From Chitinispirillum sp. (GTDB taxonomy: Bacteria > Fibrobacterota > Chitinivibrionia > Chitinivibrionales > Chitinispirillaceae), in contig SKJJ01000047.1 of assembly GCA_007115975.1 (NCBI GenBank), forward strand, positions 1 through 51,092: a stretch of 51,092 nucleotides of DNA. Reading direction: 5' to 3'. Positions 16,082 to 24,851 of the stretch are shown one piece after another. The notes under the pieces were generated by a model that did not search any database, had not been told where the DNA came from, and saw nothing but the letters and a program-made list of their open reading frames with translations. Made by a program: the position numbers and the translations under genes. Within the stretch, counting starts at the first letter, position 1. The number at the start of each line of letters is the position of its first letter.

Positions 16082-16723
16082 ATGTCGATTAAAGCAGTGA
16101 TTTTTGACCTTGATGGAACGTTGCTCAATACGCTTCAGGATATTGGAGAGTCGATGAATGAGGTTCTCAAAAGAGAGGCTCTCCCTGTTCATGAATTGGA
16201 AAAATACCGGTACTTTGTTGGTGAAGGGGTCAGGATGCTTGTGAAACGGGCCCTTCCGTACGGCAGCAGTGAAGAGCAGATAAGTGATAGTTTGGGTGAG
16301 ATGAAAAAAGAGTATCAAAAGCGCTGGGACCGTACTACCAGACCCTATGAGGGAATTAGGGAGCTCATTAAAGAACTTAAAAACAGAAAAATAGAACTGG
16401 CGGTATTTTCAAACAAACCGCATGAGTTTACTGTCGATGTGGTTAACCGATACTTTGAGGGATCTTTTTCAACGGTTCTTGGGGCAGGGGAATTTCCGGT
16501 TAAGCCCGATCCGGCTGGAGTGCTGCACATAAAGAAGATACTGGGGTTAGCGGATCAGGAAATGTTGTATGTGGGTGACAGTGGTACGGATATGAAAACG
16601 GCTAAAGCTGCCAGTCTCTATGCTGTGGGTGTGCTGTGGGGATTTCGTCCGGAGGGTGAGCTAAAGTCTGCCGGGGCAGATAGGCTCATAGAGTTGCCCT
16701 CAGATCTGCTTGAGGTTATCTGA
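16082..16723 (+). CDS. gph: HAD-superfamily phosphatase, Gph-like
   Basis: A 213-residue HAD phosphatase with the first motif FDLDGTLLNT (nucleophile Asp10 and Asp12), the second motif SNKPHE and the fourth motif YVGDSGTDMKTA. The helical cap between residues about 15 and 85 is of the type found in phosphoglycolate phosphatase and beta-phosphoglucomutase-like enzymes. Phosphoglycolate removal (a repair of oxidative DNA damage products) is the likely job, but other sugar phosphates are possible. The ribosome site ggaggtg lies before ATG 16082. It follows rluB by 26 nt and is probably in the same operon. Confidence 0.88.
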   Translation: MSIKAVIFDLDGTLLNTLQDIGESMNEVLKREALPVHELEKYRYFVGEGVRMLVKRALPYGSSEEQISDSLGEMKKEYQKRWDRTTRPYEGIRELIKELKNRKIELAVFSNKPHEFTVDVVNRYFEGSFSTVLGAGEFPVKPDPAGVLHIKKILGLADQEMLYVGDSGTDMKTAKAASLYAVGVLWGFRPEGELKSAGADRLIELPSDLLEVI

Positions 16724-16812
16724 GTCGGACTGGTTTTTTTGAAAAGAGCCATGCCGGATTCTATTTTGAAATCAGACCATATAACTGTCAACATTATTTT
16801 CGGGAGCTGTTT

Positions 16813-17265
16813 ATGAATACACGAAAGTTACTGCCGTTTGTTTTGCTGCTTGTCGCTTTTTCTGTCACTGCCTTTGCGCAGCAGAATATCAGATGGAGAG
16901 GTAGTGATGGGTGGGGAGCAAGTGGTCGGTACGAGCAGATGTTTAGTATCAACAGCCCCCATTTTATTGAGGGGACTATAGCCAGAATCGACACGGTGAC
17001 TCCGATGAATGATATGAGTTACGGGATTATGATTGCGGTCAATGATGGGATGGAGGAGCATGTCGTTCATCTGGGTCCTGCGTGGTATATGCTTTTTCAG
17101 GACCTTAATCTCAGTGTAAATGAAAGAGTGGAAGTAAGAGGGGCCAGGGCATCATTTGGGGGGAATGTTTTTATTATGGCAATTGAGGTTAGAAGGGATA
17201 ATCGTATCCTGCATCTGCGTGATGAAGATGGGGTTCCAAACTGGATCGCCTGGAGAAGACGGTAA
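16813..17265 (+). CDS. Exported protein of unknown function
   Basis: A 150-residue protein with a clear signal peptide: KLLPFVLLLVAFSVTAFAQQ, cleaved probably after AFA (near residue 22). The mature part has beta-rich blocks such as FIEGTIARIDTV, VHLGPAWYM and RVEVRGARASFGG, consistent with an OB-like or small beta-barrel fold, and ends GVPNWIAWRR, a tail seen in small periplasmic proteins associated with redox or cytochrome genes. No enzymatic motif. The signal peptide supports ATG 16813; gggagct lies upstream. Confidence 0.72.
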   Translation: MNTRKLLPFVLLLVAFSVTAFAQQNIRWRGSDGWGASGRYEQMFSINSPHFIEGTIARIDTVTPMNDMSYGIMIAVNDGMEEHVVHLGPAWYMLFQDLNLSVNERVEVRGARASFGGNVFIMAIEVRRDNRILHLRDEDGVPNWIAWRRR

Positions 17266-17279
17266 AAAGCAGGGTGGAG

Positions 17280-18641
17280 TCAGTCGACACTTAAACCGCT
17301 TTTTGAACGTTGTGAGGAGAGATCATAGACAAGGACAAGCGAGTTTCTGTCGCTGTTGTACACCTTTTTTTTCTCCTGAGGCAACGAGGTTATATCACCT
17401 TTTCTAAATCCTTGTTGAACAAACCAGTCTGCAGTGAGTGTTGTAAGAACAAAGACCGACTTAAGGTTCCGTTTTGTTGCCTGTTCCAGAAAATAGGAGA
17501 CCATTTTACGCCCCGTACCCATATGGGAGTACTGCTTGTCAACGACAATTGCTGCAATCTCCCCCTGCTGATTCGGGTAGAGATGCAGTGCTCCGCAGGC
17601 GTGAATCGTACCATCAACTTCATACACCGCATAATCATCAATATATTTTTCCAGGTCTGAGGCACAACGCTCTACCAGTGATTGTTCCTGGAATTGTGGC
17701 TTCATTATGGTTAGAACCTGGGGAATGTCTGTGGGCTGCATGGCGCGGATATTCTCATGTTGGTTGGAGTAGATCATTGTTCCCATACCGCGGTTGGAGA
17801 AGATCTCCTGCAGAATCATTCCATCTGCTGTACCATCAATGATATGTACTCGCTTTACACCCTGTTTACATGCGCGATAAGCAAGTGAGACAAACTCTAT
17901 TTGTTCGTTGTATTCCTTGTCGCTGTTGCTATCCAGAAACTGGCCGCACTGTGAGATGGTGAGCTGTGAGATAAGGCTGTCCTCAGAGGTGAAAACGTCT
18001 TCAGGAACTGTAAACCCCTGTGCCTTTATACCACCCTGAACATTGATAAAAAATAATTTTGCTGCACCAAGCGCCACACTTAAACTAAAGGCGAGCTGGT
18101 TTGAGGAGAGGTTATATGGTGTTCCCTTGGCGCTCCATCCAATGTTGGGAAATATGGGTATAAGTCCCTCTTTCACTACTTTTTTTACAATGTCTGTCTG
18201 GATCTTTTCCACCATTCCTGAGTTCTTGAAATCAGTTCCTTCTCTGACACCGATACTTTTTGCTTTTACCCAGTTACCGATTATTGCGTTGGCGCCATTT
18301 TCAGAAAGCATGGTCATGAGTTTGTTGGATACATCAAAGGCTGCCATTTTAATGAAGGGAATGGATTCCGGGGAAGATACACGCACACCTTTGACCGTAG
18401 GGCATTGCACATTGAATTTTGCCAATACTTCGTCAATACGGGACCGTGCACCCGGAACCAGTATGATTTTTATTCCCATTTTATGCAAAAGAACAATGTC
18501 TTTTATAAATACGGGAAAAAGCTCATGCATAACAAGAATACTATCGATTTTGATGACGAACGTCTCATCCTGAAATCGGTTTATATAGCTGAATGCCTGC
18601 CGTATGATTTCAACTTGCTCTTTTAACCTGAGTGTATCCAT
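17280..18641 (-). CDS. argA: Amino-acid N-acetyltransferase (N-acetylglutamate synthase) ArgA
   Basis: A 453-residue protein with the bipartite ArgA layout: an N-terminal carbamate/amino-acid kinase-like domain (residues about 20-290, containing KIILVPGARSRIDEVL, the arginine-sensing part in ArgA) and a C-terminal GNAT acetyltransferase domain (about 305-440, with the acetyl-CoA loop region YSHMGTGRKMVSYFL). It makes N-acetylglutamate, the first step of arginine synthesis. It is read in the minus direction and its start lies about 250 nt from that of the lipoprotein gene, so the two share the divergent regulatory region. No ribosome site is evident before the ATG at 18641. Confidence 0.92.
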   Translation of the reverse strand: MDTLRLKEQVEIIRQAFSYINRFQDETFVIKIDSILVMHELFPVFIKDIVLLHKMGIKIILVPGARSRIDEVLAKFNVQCPTVKGVRVSSPESIPFIKMAAFDVSNKLMTMLSENGANAIIGNWVKAKSIGVREGTDFKNSGMVEKIQTDIVKKVVKEGLIPIFPNIGWSAKGTPYNLSSNQLAFSLSVALGAAKLFFINVQGGIKAQGFTVPEDVFTSEDSLISQLTISQCGQFLDSNSDKEYNEQIEFVSLAYRACKQGVKRVHIIDGTADGMILQEIFSNRGMGTMIYSNQHENIRAMQPTDIPQVLTIMKPQFQEQSLVERCASDLEKYIDDYAVYEVDGTIHACGALHLYPNQQGEIAAIVVDKQYSHMGTGRKMVSYFLEQATKRNLKSVFVLTTLTADWFVQQGFRKGDITSLPQEKKKVYNSDRNSLVLVYDLSSQRSKSGLSVD

Positions 18642-18763
18642 AGGGAAAAATAGTATCGTTGTGAATGGTGGATCGGTTCTGTTATAAAATCAGTTTTGTG
18701 GTCCGGATAAAAACGCTCTGTTCAAGGGATTAGCCTAAATTCTTGTTTTTATCAGTTAAATAT

Positions 18764-18814
18764 AGTATGCTTTTTTCATATTACAATATTGTAATTAAAA
18801 GAGTATGCTTTTTT
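18764..18814. promoter_or_regulatory. Operator-like palindrome flanked by direct repeats
   Basis: In the divergent gap between argA and the lipoprotein gene, agtatgctttttt occurs twice exactly (18764-18776 and 18802-18814), and between them lies the perfect 16-nt palindrome ATTACAATATTGTAAT (18780-18795). This is the form expected of a dimeric repressor or activator site with flanking half-sites. The bound regulator is unknown; it could control either gene. Confidence 0.55.
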
Positions 18815-18887
18815 GAGCCCCGGCTATTGGAAAAATATGTTTGAGTCGAAAAAAAAGAAACAACAGTTTTTTGGCGGGCAAGATGTT

Positions 18888-20309
18888 ATGAAAATAAGAA
18901 TGGCCCTTTTGGTGGTCTTAAGCATTGTTACGCTCATTTTTCTGGGGGGGTGTACAAGGAAAAATTTCAGTGTGCTGTCTCAAATGAGTGATGAGCAGGC
19001 AAACTTTTTTGAAAAAGAGATCGTTGCTCCCTTCAGCAGGGCGCAGCGAATTTCTGTTACGGTGGTGAATGTTGAAGACGGTACCCAGGTAAGGAACCTT
19101 TTGGTGCAGAGAGGCGAAGGGGCAGCGGGGTTGGTAAAAGTCCCGTTTGAGGAAAATGAACTTTTTGTCAATGGCGGATACCTTCAGAGTTTTGACACCT
19201 TTGCCGATCCCCTAAGATTAGAGCAGATTAAAGAGACGTTGTTGCTCTGTACGTTGGGAGTGGTGCAGAAAAAACAGTACTATGTACCCAGAGAGTTCAA
19301 AACCAGAATTATGGTGTATCGCAAATCAAAAGTGCACCAGGCAATAAGGGTCTGGAGAGGGTTTCGAAGTCAAATCAACAATGACCTCAGGCTTGTTAAC
19401 GGGTACGGTTTGCCCTCAAATTACCTGTTGGAGGATGACCCGGAGCTTTGGGATTTCTACGATATATATGTGCTTGGGTGGATATGGTCTCGTCAGGAGC
19501 ACAATGGTACCATTGGGCCACGGATTGCACATCCCTTTAGTCCTGTGCGGGGGGGTGGGTTGCGGCAGATTGATCATGCATATCAGTTTAACGCCGATTC
19601 TGCCTCAATTACTGCTATTACAGGGGATCAGATCATTGATATGTTTCAGTGGGAAGCACTGTATGCCCACGGAGGAATTTATAATCCTTCCATGTGGGAA
19701 AAAAAATGGACAAGGCAAGACCTCTGGCAGGCTTTTGCAGATGAGAAGGTGTTTTTATCACTTCTGACCCAAAAAGATGTGTTTCATATCTATGGGACAG
19801 GTGCCGATAACATGGATGGATATCTGGCGCAAAAAGGTGATCTGGCGTTTGCAACTGTGCCCATGGCATCTTCCCTGGAGCTCGATCGGTTTGGAATACC
19901 GGTACGAACCGGCAGTAAATCAATCGTTACCGGTGGGTGGTGGTGGGCTGTTCCGCAAAATGCGCCCTATAGGGATCTCTCATTGAAACTGGTTGAACAC
20001 CTTTCAGGCAGTGTCAGTCAGATTGAGGAGAGCTCTCGGTTTGGAGTGATACCGGCAGGAAAAGAGATTTTGAGTCATCTGCCAATAATTGCAGGAGACC
20101 ACTGGATCTCTCAGCTCTACACCACATCATTTATGCAGATGAAGGAGAACGGATATAATTTTCTATCGGCTGCTCACGGCTCCCAGGAGTTGTCACAAAG
20201 ATATACCAGGATCTGGGAACGATTGGTCTCCCACAGTGGCTGGATGGAGAGCGGGGTGCCTGAGAGAAGGTTGGTGGAGAGAGAAATTCAAAAGGCGTCT
20301 TCGCAATAG
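18888..20309 (+). CDS. ABC-type sugar-like extracellular solute-binding lipoprotein
   Basis: A 473-residue family-1 solute-binding protein. A lipoprotein signal is seen at the N-terminus: MKIRMALLVVLSIVTLIFL followed by GGC, so the cysteine near residue 22 is lipidated. The mature part has the two-lobe periplasmic-binding-protein look with GDLAFATVPMAS and GGWWWAVPQNAPYRD near the hinge and C-terminal lobe. The open frame extends to TTG 18813; ATG 18888 was chosen because the signal peptide begins there. No permease or ATPase gene lies beside it, so it is an orphan or uses distant partners. The TPR gene follows 31 nt downstream. Confidence 0.83.
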   Translation: MKIRMALLVVLSIVTLIFLGGCTRKNFSVLSQMSDEQANFFEKEIVAPFSRAQRISVTVVNVEDGTQVRNLLVQRGEGAAGLVKVPFEENELFVNGGYLQSFDTFADPLRLEQIKETLLLCTLGVVQKKQYYVPREFKTRIMVYRKSKVHQAIRVWRGFRSQINNDLRLVNGYGLPSNYLLEDDPELWDFYDIYVLGWIWSRQEHNGTIGPRIAHPFSPVRGGGLRQIDHAYQFNADSASITAITGDQIIDMFQWEALYAHGGIYNPSMWEKKWTRQDLWQAFADEKVFLSLLTQKDVFHIYGTGADNMDGYLAQKGDLAFATVPMASSLELDRFGIPVRTGSKSIVTGGWWWAVPQNAPYRDLSLKLVEHLSGSVSQIEESSRFGVIPAGKEILSHLPIIAGDHWISQLYTTSFMQMKENGYNFLSAAHGSQELSQRYTRIWERLVSHSGWMESGVPERRLVEREIQKASSQ

Positions 20310-20340
20310 CGATTATGGCGCACTGAAACGGCAGGATGGT

Positions 20341-21801
20341 ATGGAGTGTGAATCGGTGGTTGAGAAGTTGCGGCAGGAGTATCTGGCCAATCCCGAAGAT
20401 TTCGATACGGCTCAGAAGCTTGCTGAGCACTGTATTGATCAGGGGTGGTATAATGAGGCCCTGGATGTATATGGAAAATTCCTTGATTCCAATGGCGAGG
20501 ATTTCTCATTTCTGCTTCACTATGGAAATCTTTTATGCAAAATGTCAAAAGAGAAGAAGGCCGAAGCGTTCTTTCGCAGGATCACTCAGTTAAAACCCAA
20601 TCGTGTGGAGGGGTGGAACAACCTTGGTATCATAAAAATGAAGACCGGCGATATTGAGGAGGCGGGCAGGGCCTTTGAAAAAGTACTTGCAATAGAGTCC
20701 GACAATGTGGGTGCAATTTTAAATCTGGGAAACTACTACTCTCAGAAGGGTGATCTGAAAAGGGCTGCCTCATATTTTGAGGAGGCGGTGGAGTTATGTC
20801 CTGATTTTCCCGATGCCTGGTATAATCTTGGCAATGTTTCTCTTGCATCGGGTGATCATGCCAAGGCGGTGACGGCGTTTAACAAAGCGCTTCATTACAA
20901 TAGAGATTATCCGTCGGCTCTGAAAAACCTGGGATTTACCTATGAAAAGAGCGGGGATTATGAAAAAGCGGTGGAATGCTACACCCGGGCTTCACTGCTA
21001 AATAAGGCAGACTGGGGTATACAGGTAAACCTTGCCAACATACACTTGCGTTTCGATCGGCTTGAGGAGGCAAAAGCCTGCTTTCTTAAAGCTGTAAGGC
21101 TTGCACCAAAAGAGACTTCCGGTTGGCTTGGTCTTCGCCACACAGCACTTTTAAGTGGTGATATCACCTCCTATATCCGCTCTACGATGGCGGTCTTCTC
21201 CCGACTCAGCAGTTCTGTTATTGCCGCAAGTATCGATATCCTCAGGGATCTGGGGCATGATGCGCAAGCCCAGGAGCTTCTCCGTCAGGCCGACAAAAAA
21301 GAGATCAGTGGCGACCTGCTCGATGCGCAGCGTCTGGTGATGTATCAAAAGAGAGGGGGGAGTGCGGGAAAGATTGCATCCCTCTACAAAAAACTCTCCT
21401 CAGTTAAAACCCCTCAATCAGGCACAGCAAAATGTTTGGTTGAGTACGCTTATAATGTCGGCTCTTATGAGAGGGTAATCCGTTTTTTTGAGTATGTGGA
21501 TGAACCCTCTGCGGCGTGTCATCTGATGTTGTGGCGGGCTCTCAAGAAAACTGGAAACGGCACAAGCGCCTATAAATTGGCTGCCGAATTCAGCAAAGCC
21601 TCTCCCGAGAGTTTTGAACCATGGATGTTTCTCGCCGAGTTTAAAGCGGTTGAGGGGAAAAGGTCGGAAGCTGAAAAACTGCTTCTCAAGGCGCTCAGAG
21701 CAGGTTTTACCGATCTGGATTGCATCCGAAGAAACCCGGATCTCTCAAGAACACTCAGGTCAATAGAACAAAGTGCTCAATTTGTTAATAAAAAAAATTG
21801 A
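20341..21801 (+). CDS. Tetratricopeptide repeat protein
   Basis: A 486-residue protein with TPR units from about residue 30 to 270, recognisable in repeats of the type GWNNLGIIKMKTGDIEEAGR, DAWYNLGNVSLASGDHAKAV and SALKNLGFTYEKSGDYEKAV. The second half is helical without clear TPR. It has no signal peptide, so it is probably cytoplasmic or membrane-associated, a protein-interaction scaffold. ATG 20341 is preceded by gcagga, while the longer frame from 20236 overlaps the lipoprotein gene. Its last codons overlap the strong promoter at 21798-21826. Confidence 0.82.
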   Translation: MECESVVEKLRQEYLANPEDFDTAQKLAEHCIDQGWYNEALDVYGKFLDSNGEDFSFLLHYGNLLCKMSKEKKAEAFFRRITQLKPNRVEGWNNLGIIKMKTGDIEEAGRAFEKVLAIESDNVGAILNLGNYYSQKGDLKRAASYFEEAVELCPDFPDAWYNLGNVSLASGDHAKAVTAFNKALHYNRDYPSALKNLGFTYEKSGDYEKAVECYTRASLLNKADWGIQVNLANIHLRFDRLEEAKACFLKAVRLAPKETSGWLGLRHTALLSGDITSYIRSTMAVFSRLSSSVIAASIDILRDLGHDAQAQELLRQADKKEISGDLLDAQRLVMYQKRGGSAGKIASLYKKLSSVKTPQSGTAKCLVEYAYNVGSYERVIRFFEYVDEPSAACHLMLWRALKKTGNGTSAYKLAAEFSKASPESFEPWMFLAEFKAVEGKRSEAEKLLLKALRAGFTDLDCIRRNPDLSRTLRSIEQSAQFVNKKN

Positions 21802-21826
21802 CAAAGTTACTGTTTGTTGGTATACT
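21798..21826 (+). promoter_or_regulatory. Near-consensus sigma-70 promoter overlapping the TPR gene stop
   Basis: TTGACA at 21798-21803, a 17-nt spacer and TATACT at 21821-21826: an exact -35 box and a -10 one base off TATAAT with optimal spacing. The TGA stop of the TPR gene lies inside the -35 box. The transcript would start about 21833 and lead into the coiled-coil gene at 21914. Confidence 0.75.
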
Positions 21827-21913
21827 ATCTTGATAGACCTCTGGTAAGGTGGTATTTTAGGCACCGTTAAACAGTAGTGGTTGGTATATCTGTTTTTTGA
21901 AAGGCTGGTAAAG

Positions 21914-23038
21914 ATGAGGCGTTTGGAACGAATGAACGAATCGGTGTTGGGATTATCTGGCAGTTCTGTTGATTCCAATAAGTTTTATTCCATATTGCTT
22001 GATGCCAGGGCGGCAAATATAACCGAAAACATGTACGATATTGCAGAAAAACTCCTTGCAAGTGAAAAGGATAATGCCAAATTGGCCCTCGATCAGCTAT
22101 GGACATTAAAGAAGAATGTTCTTAATGACACAACCGGTGGTACTATCGATATGCTTATTGAGTATTACCAGGAAAAAATGGATGTCCTTCGCTTTAAGGA
22201 GGAGCATTTGAAACAAATCAGTAAAGATTCACGTTCTCTTCTGGAGCAGAAACAGAAAAGTGATGAAGAGGTGGCCTCAGTTAAACAACAGATCAACGAC
22301 TGCGAAAAAAGTATCACCGAACTCAATGATAAGCTTAAAACACTGAAGGTACGGGAGCAGGAGTTGTTGCTTATTGAGGGGCAGCTTAAAAAGGAATTGG
22401 GCGGAAATGAGAATGAAATAGTAAATGGGCTCTACGAAATAATCCTTCCCCAGGCAGAAAACAGAGATGAACAGGTTGAAGTTCAGCCGGCGGCAGAGGA
22501 GCTTGGAGCAGTTGAGGATCTGTTGCAGGTGCACAAGAGCGCAGAAAAAGAGCCGCTCAATCATCAAGATGTCATTGAACAGGTGGAAAAACTCGATGAG
22601 CCTGAAATCGTGGTTTTCCCCAAATCAGTAGTCAAGACTACCGGCGGAACCGTTATAGGGGAGTACTACTATGATGGTAAAGTGTACAAAAATGAGAGAC
22701 ACTACATTTTCAGCAGTAAATTCTTTTCTGAACAGCTCAACCGATACCTCAGGAGTATGAAAAGTAAGTTTGATCAGACAACCTACTCTGAGATGCTCCA
22801 GATGATTCAGGACTCTTCAAAAAGAGTTGCAGAAAATGTAAATATCCATTTTGAGATATCAACCAACGAAATATTGAATGAAAAAACTATAAAACAACTC
22901 TTGCAGGATACTAAGACCAGGTCATTTGATAAAACACAGTGGTTTGGGTCCAAGCTAAGTGCCAAAATAGATGTGCTTGGTGTCAACTACAATACAATGC
23001 TTCAGGAGCAGATTTTCAGGTGTTCGAAAAAAGATTAG
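21914..23038 (+). CDS. Coiled-coil protein of unknown function
   Basis: A 374-residue protein. An N-terminal helical domain is followed by a long coiled coil (about residues 80-165, rich in K, E, Q and D, for example EQKQKSDEEVASVKQQINDC), an acidic linker, and a C-terminal domain starting near VKTTGGTVIGEYYYDGKVYK, which holds more helices. I do not recognise the family. ATG 21914 follows aaaggctggtaaag; the longer frame from 21881 has no site. It is the first gene after the promoter at 21798 and overlaps the membrane regulator gene by 19 nt, so the two are translated together and probably interact. No transmembrane helix or signal peptide is seen. Confidence 0.68.
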   Translation: MRRLERMNESVLGLSGSSVDSNKFYSILLDARAANITENMYDIAEKLLASEKDNAKLALDQLWTLKKNVLNDTTGGTIDMLIEYYQEKMDVLRFKEEHLKQISKDSRSLLEQKQKSDEEVASVKQQINDCEKSITELNDKLKTLKVREQELLLIEGQLKKELGGNENEIVNGLYEIILPQAENRDEQVEVQPAAEELGAVEDLLQVHKSAEKEPLNHQDVIEQVEKLDEPEIVVFPKSVVKTTGGTVIGEYYYDGKVYKNERHYIFSSKFFSEQLNRYLRSMKSKFDQTTYSEMLQMIQDSSKRVAENVNIHFEISTNEILNEKTIKQLLQDTKTRSFDKTQWFGSKLSAKIDVLGVNYNTMLQEQIFRCSKKD

Positions 23039-23724
23039 TCACTACCACTGTTTTTAACATACTGTCACTTCTTGTGTTGGTAGTATGTCTTTTTGCTTTC
23101 CCCGGTCACTCTGACAGCTTAAAACTTTCTGCTGTTGAACTGACAGATGATGGTTCGGGTGATGGCATATCTGATCTCAAGCACCAAGTCTTGGGGTCTT
23201 ATGATGAAAACCGGATGATCTCCACGGCTAAAAAAGTGTTCCGCTGGTTTCGCTCCTATGTTGTCCATATATTTATACTGGTGATTTCTGTTGGCGTGAT
23301 AATCTTTACCCTTATAAGCTTCAGCAATAAGCTGGACAGAAGGCGGTTTTTAACAACCACAAGGTTATCCATCCTGCACAAGCAGGTCCAGAAGGCGTGC
23401 CGTTATATAGAAACCAATTACAGTGACAAAGAACTTTCAGTTAAGAAGGTGTGCGATGAACTTGTTACCGGCGCTGCATTTCTTGAGGCACTGTTTCAGA
23501 AAGATTTGGGAATAGGTGTGGAGGACTTTATAGATCAGGTAAGAGTGAACAGTGTGAAAAATGCCCTGTCTGCTGATCCGGCAGGTTCAGATGAGATGAT
23601 ATGCGAGCAGTCGGGTTTTTCAAACCGTGAGGAACTGCAGAGGGCTTTCAAAAAAATAACCGATGTTTCGATCGATGACTACGCTGAGAATATGCGCTCA
23701 AAAATGAGTAGTCCGCAAATCTGA
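23020..23724 (+). CDS. Membrane-anchored AraC-type regulator
   Basis: A 234-residue protein. Residues about 9-27 are a hydrophobic helix (FNILSLLVLVVCLFAF) and about 82-105 a second one (VVHIFILVISVGVIIFTLISF), separated by a ~55-residue segment probably outside the membrane. The C-terminal ~100 residues are an AraC/XylS helix-turn-helix pair (KACRYIETNYSDKELSVKKV and SGFSNREELQRAFKKITDVS). The GTG at 23020 has caggag about 10 nt upstream; the frame extends to 22939 without support. It resembles one-component membrane regulators. The partner is probably the coiled-coil protein encoded just upstream; the target promoters are unknown. Confidence 0.75.
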   Translation: MFEKRLVTTTVFNILSLLVLVVCLFAFPGHSDSLKLSAVELTDDGSGDGISDLKHQVLGSYDENRMISTAKKVFRWFRSYVVHIFILVISVGVIIFTLISFSNKLDRRRFLTTTRLSILHKQVQKACRYIETNYSDKELSVKKVCDELVTGAAFLEALFQKDLGIGVEDFIDQVRVNSVKNALSADPAGSDEMICEQSGFSNREELQRAFKKITDVSIDDYAENMRSKMSSPQI

Positions 23725-23949
23725 TTGGGGGGGCACTCACAGGTGCAAAACTCAGAACCCTGCAGTGCATATAATATCATTGCAAAAAATTAAGCCTTAC
23801 TGCAGCAGGATTTGGGGAATAGTCTCTTAATCCTCACCCCTTTCATTGAGAGCGCTACTTCCTTCTTGCCCTACAGATAAGATAATATCTATATTGGAAC
23901 GGGTAACCGTAGTATCAGTGCCAGCCCGTTGTATTCAGAATAGAAATTT

Positions 23950-24023
23950 CGGAGTGTAGCGCAGCCTGGTAGCGCGCTTGGTTCGGGATCAAGAAGTCGG
24001 AGGTTCAAATCCTCTCACTCCGA
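23950..24023 (+). tRNA. tRNA-Pro (anticodon CGG)
   Basis: A 74-nt tRNA. The acceptor arms cggagtg (23950-23956) and cactccg (24016-24022) pair, with discriminator A at 24023. The D-loop contains agcctggtagc, the anticodon arm cttggttcgggatcaag holds anticodon CGG, and the T arm is ggaggttcaaatcctct. CCA is not encoded. A possible promoter (TTGCCC at 23866, TATATT at 23890) lies upstream, and a T-run follows. Confidence 0.95.
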
Positions 24024-24058
24024 TATTTTTTCTCCACGTATTTACCCGGAAATAATCA

Positions 24059-24844
24059 ATGGAAACCGTTGTTTCTTTCTCAAGTGACAATTCAGTTGAA
24101 GGCCTCAGTTTTAAAGAGATTGAGCACAAAATCGGGCAGCAACCCGCTTTGATTATCCCCTTTGGTGCAACTGAACCCTATGGTACCACCGCTTCAATGG
24201 GGATCGCTTCAATGGCTACCCAAGCTCTGGCATCCGGTATAGCTGGTAGATGTTCCCTGCTAAAGGCCCCCCTTGTGCCCGTTGGGTGTTCTGCGGCCTT
24301 TGGGGCTTTTGGTGGAACAGCTGTTTTAAAACCGGCCACTTTCAAAAACCTGTTTATTGATCTGCTGCGGGGGTGGATTGCGCAGGGGGTAAGAAAGTTT
24401 GTAATTGTAAACGGTGCAGGCGGGAACTATCCGGTCATACAGAGTGTGACAGAACAGATTCAAAAAAAATATCAGATTCGTTCTATACTGTTTGACCTGC
24501 ACAGAGACAAAACTATCAGGGCTTTTGGTGATGGGCAGTTTGATCATCTGGATGAGCCGCAAAGGGCTGAGGCGGCAATGATCGCCATGGCATGCTTTCT
24601 CTGCAGGGGTGCGGTCAAAGAGGGGGATAGTAATACCCTTTACACTGGAAAAATCCCCACAAAAGAGTATCTTAGCTGGAGAAAAAGAGGAATGGACCCG
24701 CAGAAGTTAAAAAAGATGATTCCAGGGGGACTATTTAATCCCCAAGCACCGCTGGTATACTCAGATACCCGGGGTGAAATGATTTTTAAACATGTACTTG
24801 AATACTGTGAGCAGCAGACAGCGCAATTTTTAGAAAAAGAGTAA
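24059..24844 (+). CDS. Creatininase-superfamily protein lacking the canonical metal ligands
   Basis: A 261-residue protein of the creatininase/creatinine amidohydrolase fold. Expected motifs are changed: the EQHG block is EPYG (residues 39-42, Glu kept, His lost), the aspartate site is not preserved, NGHGGN is NGAGGN (His to Ala120) and HAGE is QRAE. In creatininase, Glu34, His36, Asp45, His120 and Glu122 bind the metals, so most of the site is missing. It is probably not a hydrolase, or it uses a different site. It begins the plus-strand run to 31 kb, and the M16 peptidase gene follows 7 nt later. ATG 24059 has ggaaataat upstream. Confidence 0.75.
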   Translation: METVVSFSSDNSVEGLSFKEIEHKIGQQPALIIPFGATEPYGTTASMGIASMATQALASGIAGRCSLLKAPLVPVGCSAAFGAFGGTAVLKPATFKNLFIDLLRGWIAQGVRKFVIVNGAGGNYPVIQSVTEQIQKKYQIRSILFDLHRDKTIRAFGDGQFDHLDEPQRAEAAMIAMACFLCRGAVKEGDSNTLYTGKIPTKEYLSWRKRGMDPQKLKKMIPGGLFNPQAPLVYSDTRGEMIFKHVLEYCEQQTAQFLEKE

Positions 24845-24851
24845 CGGGACA

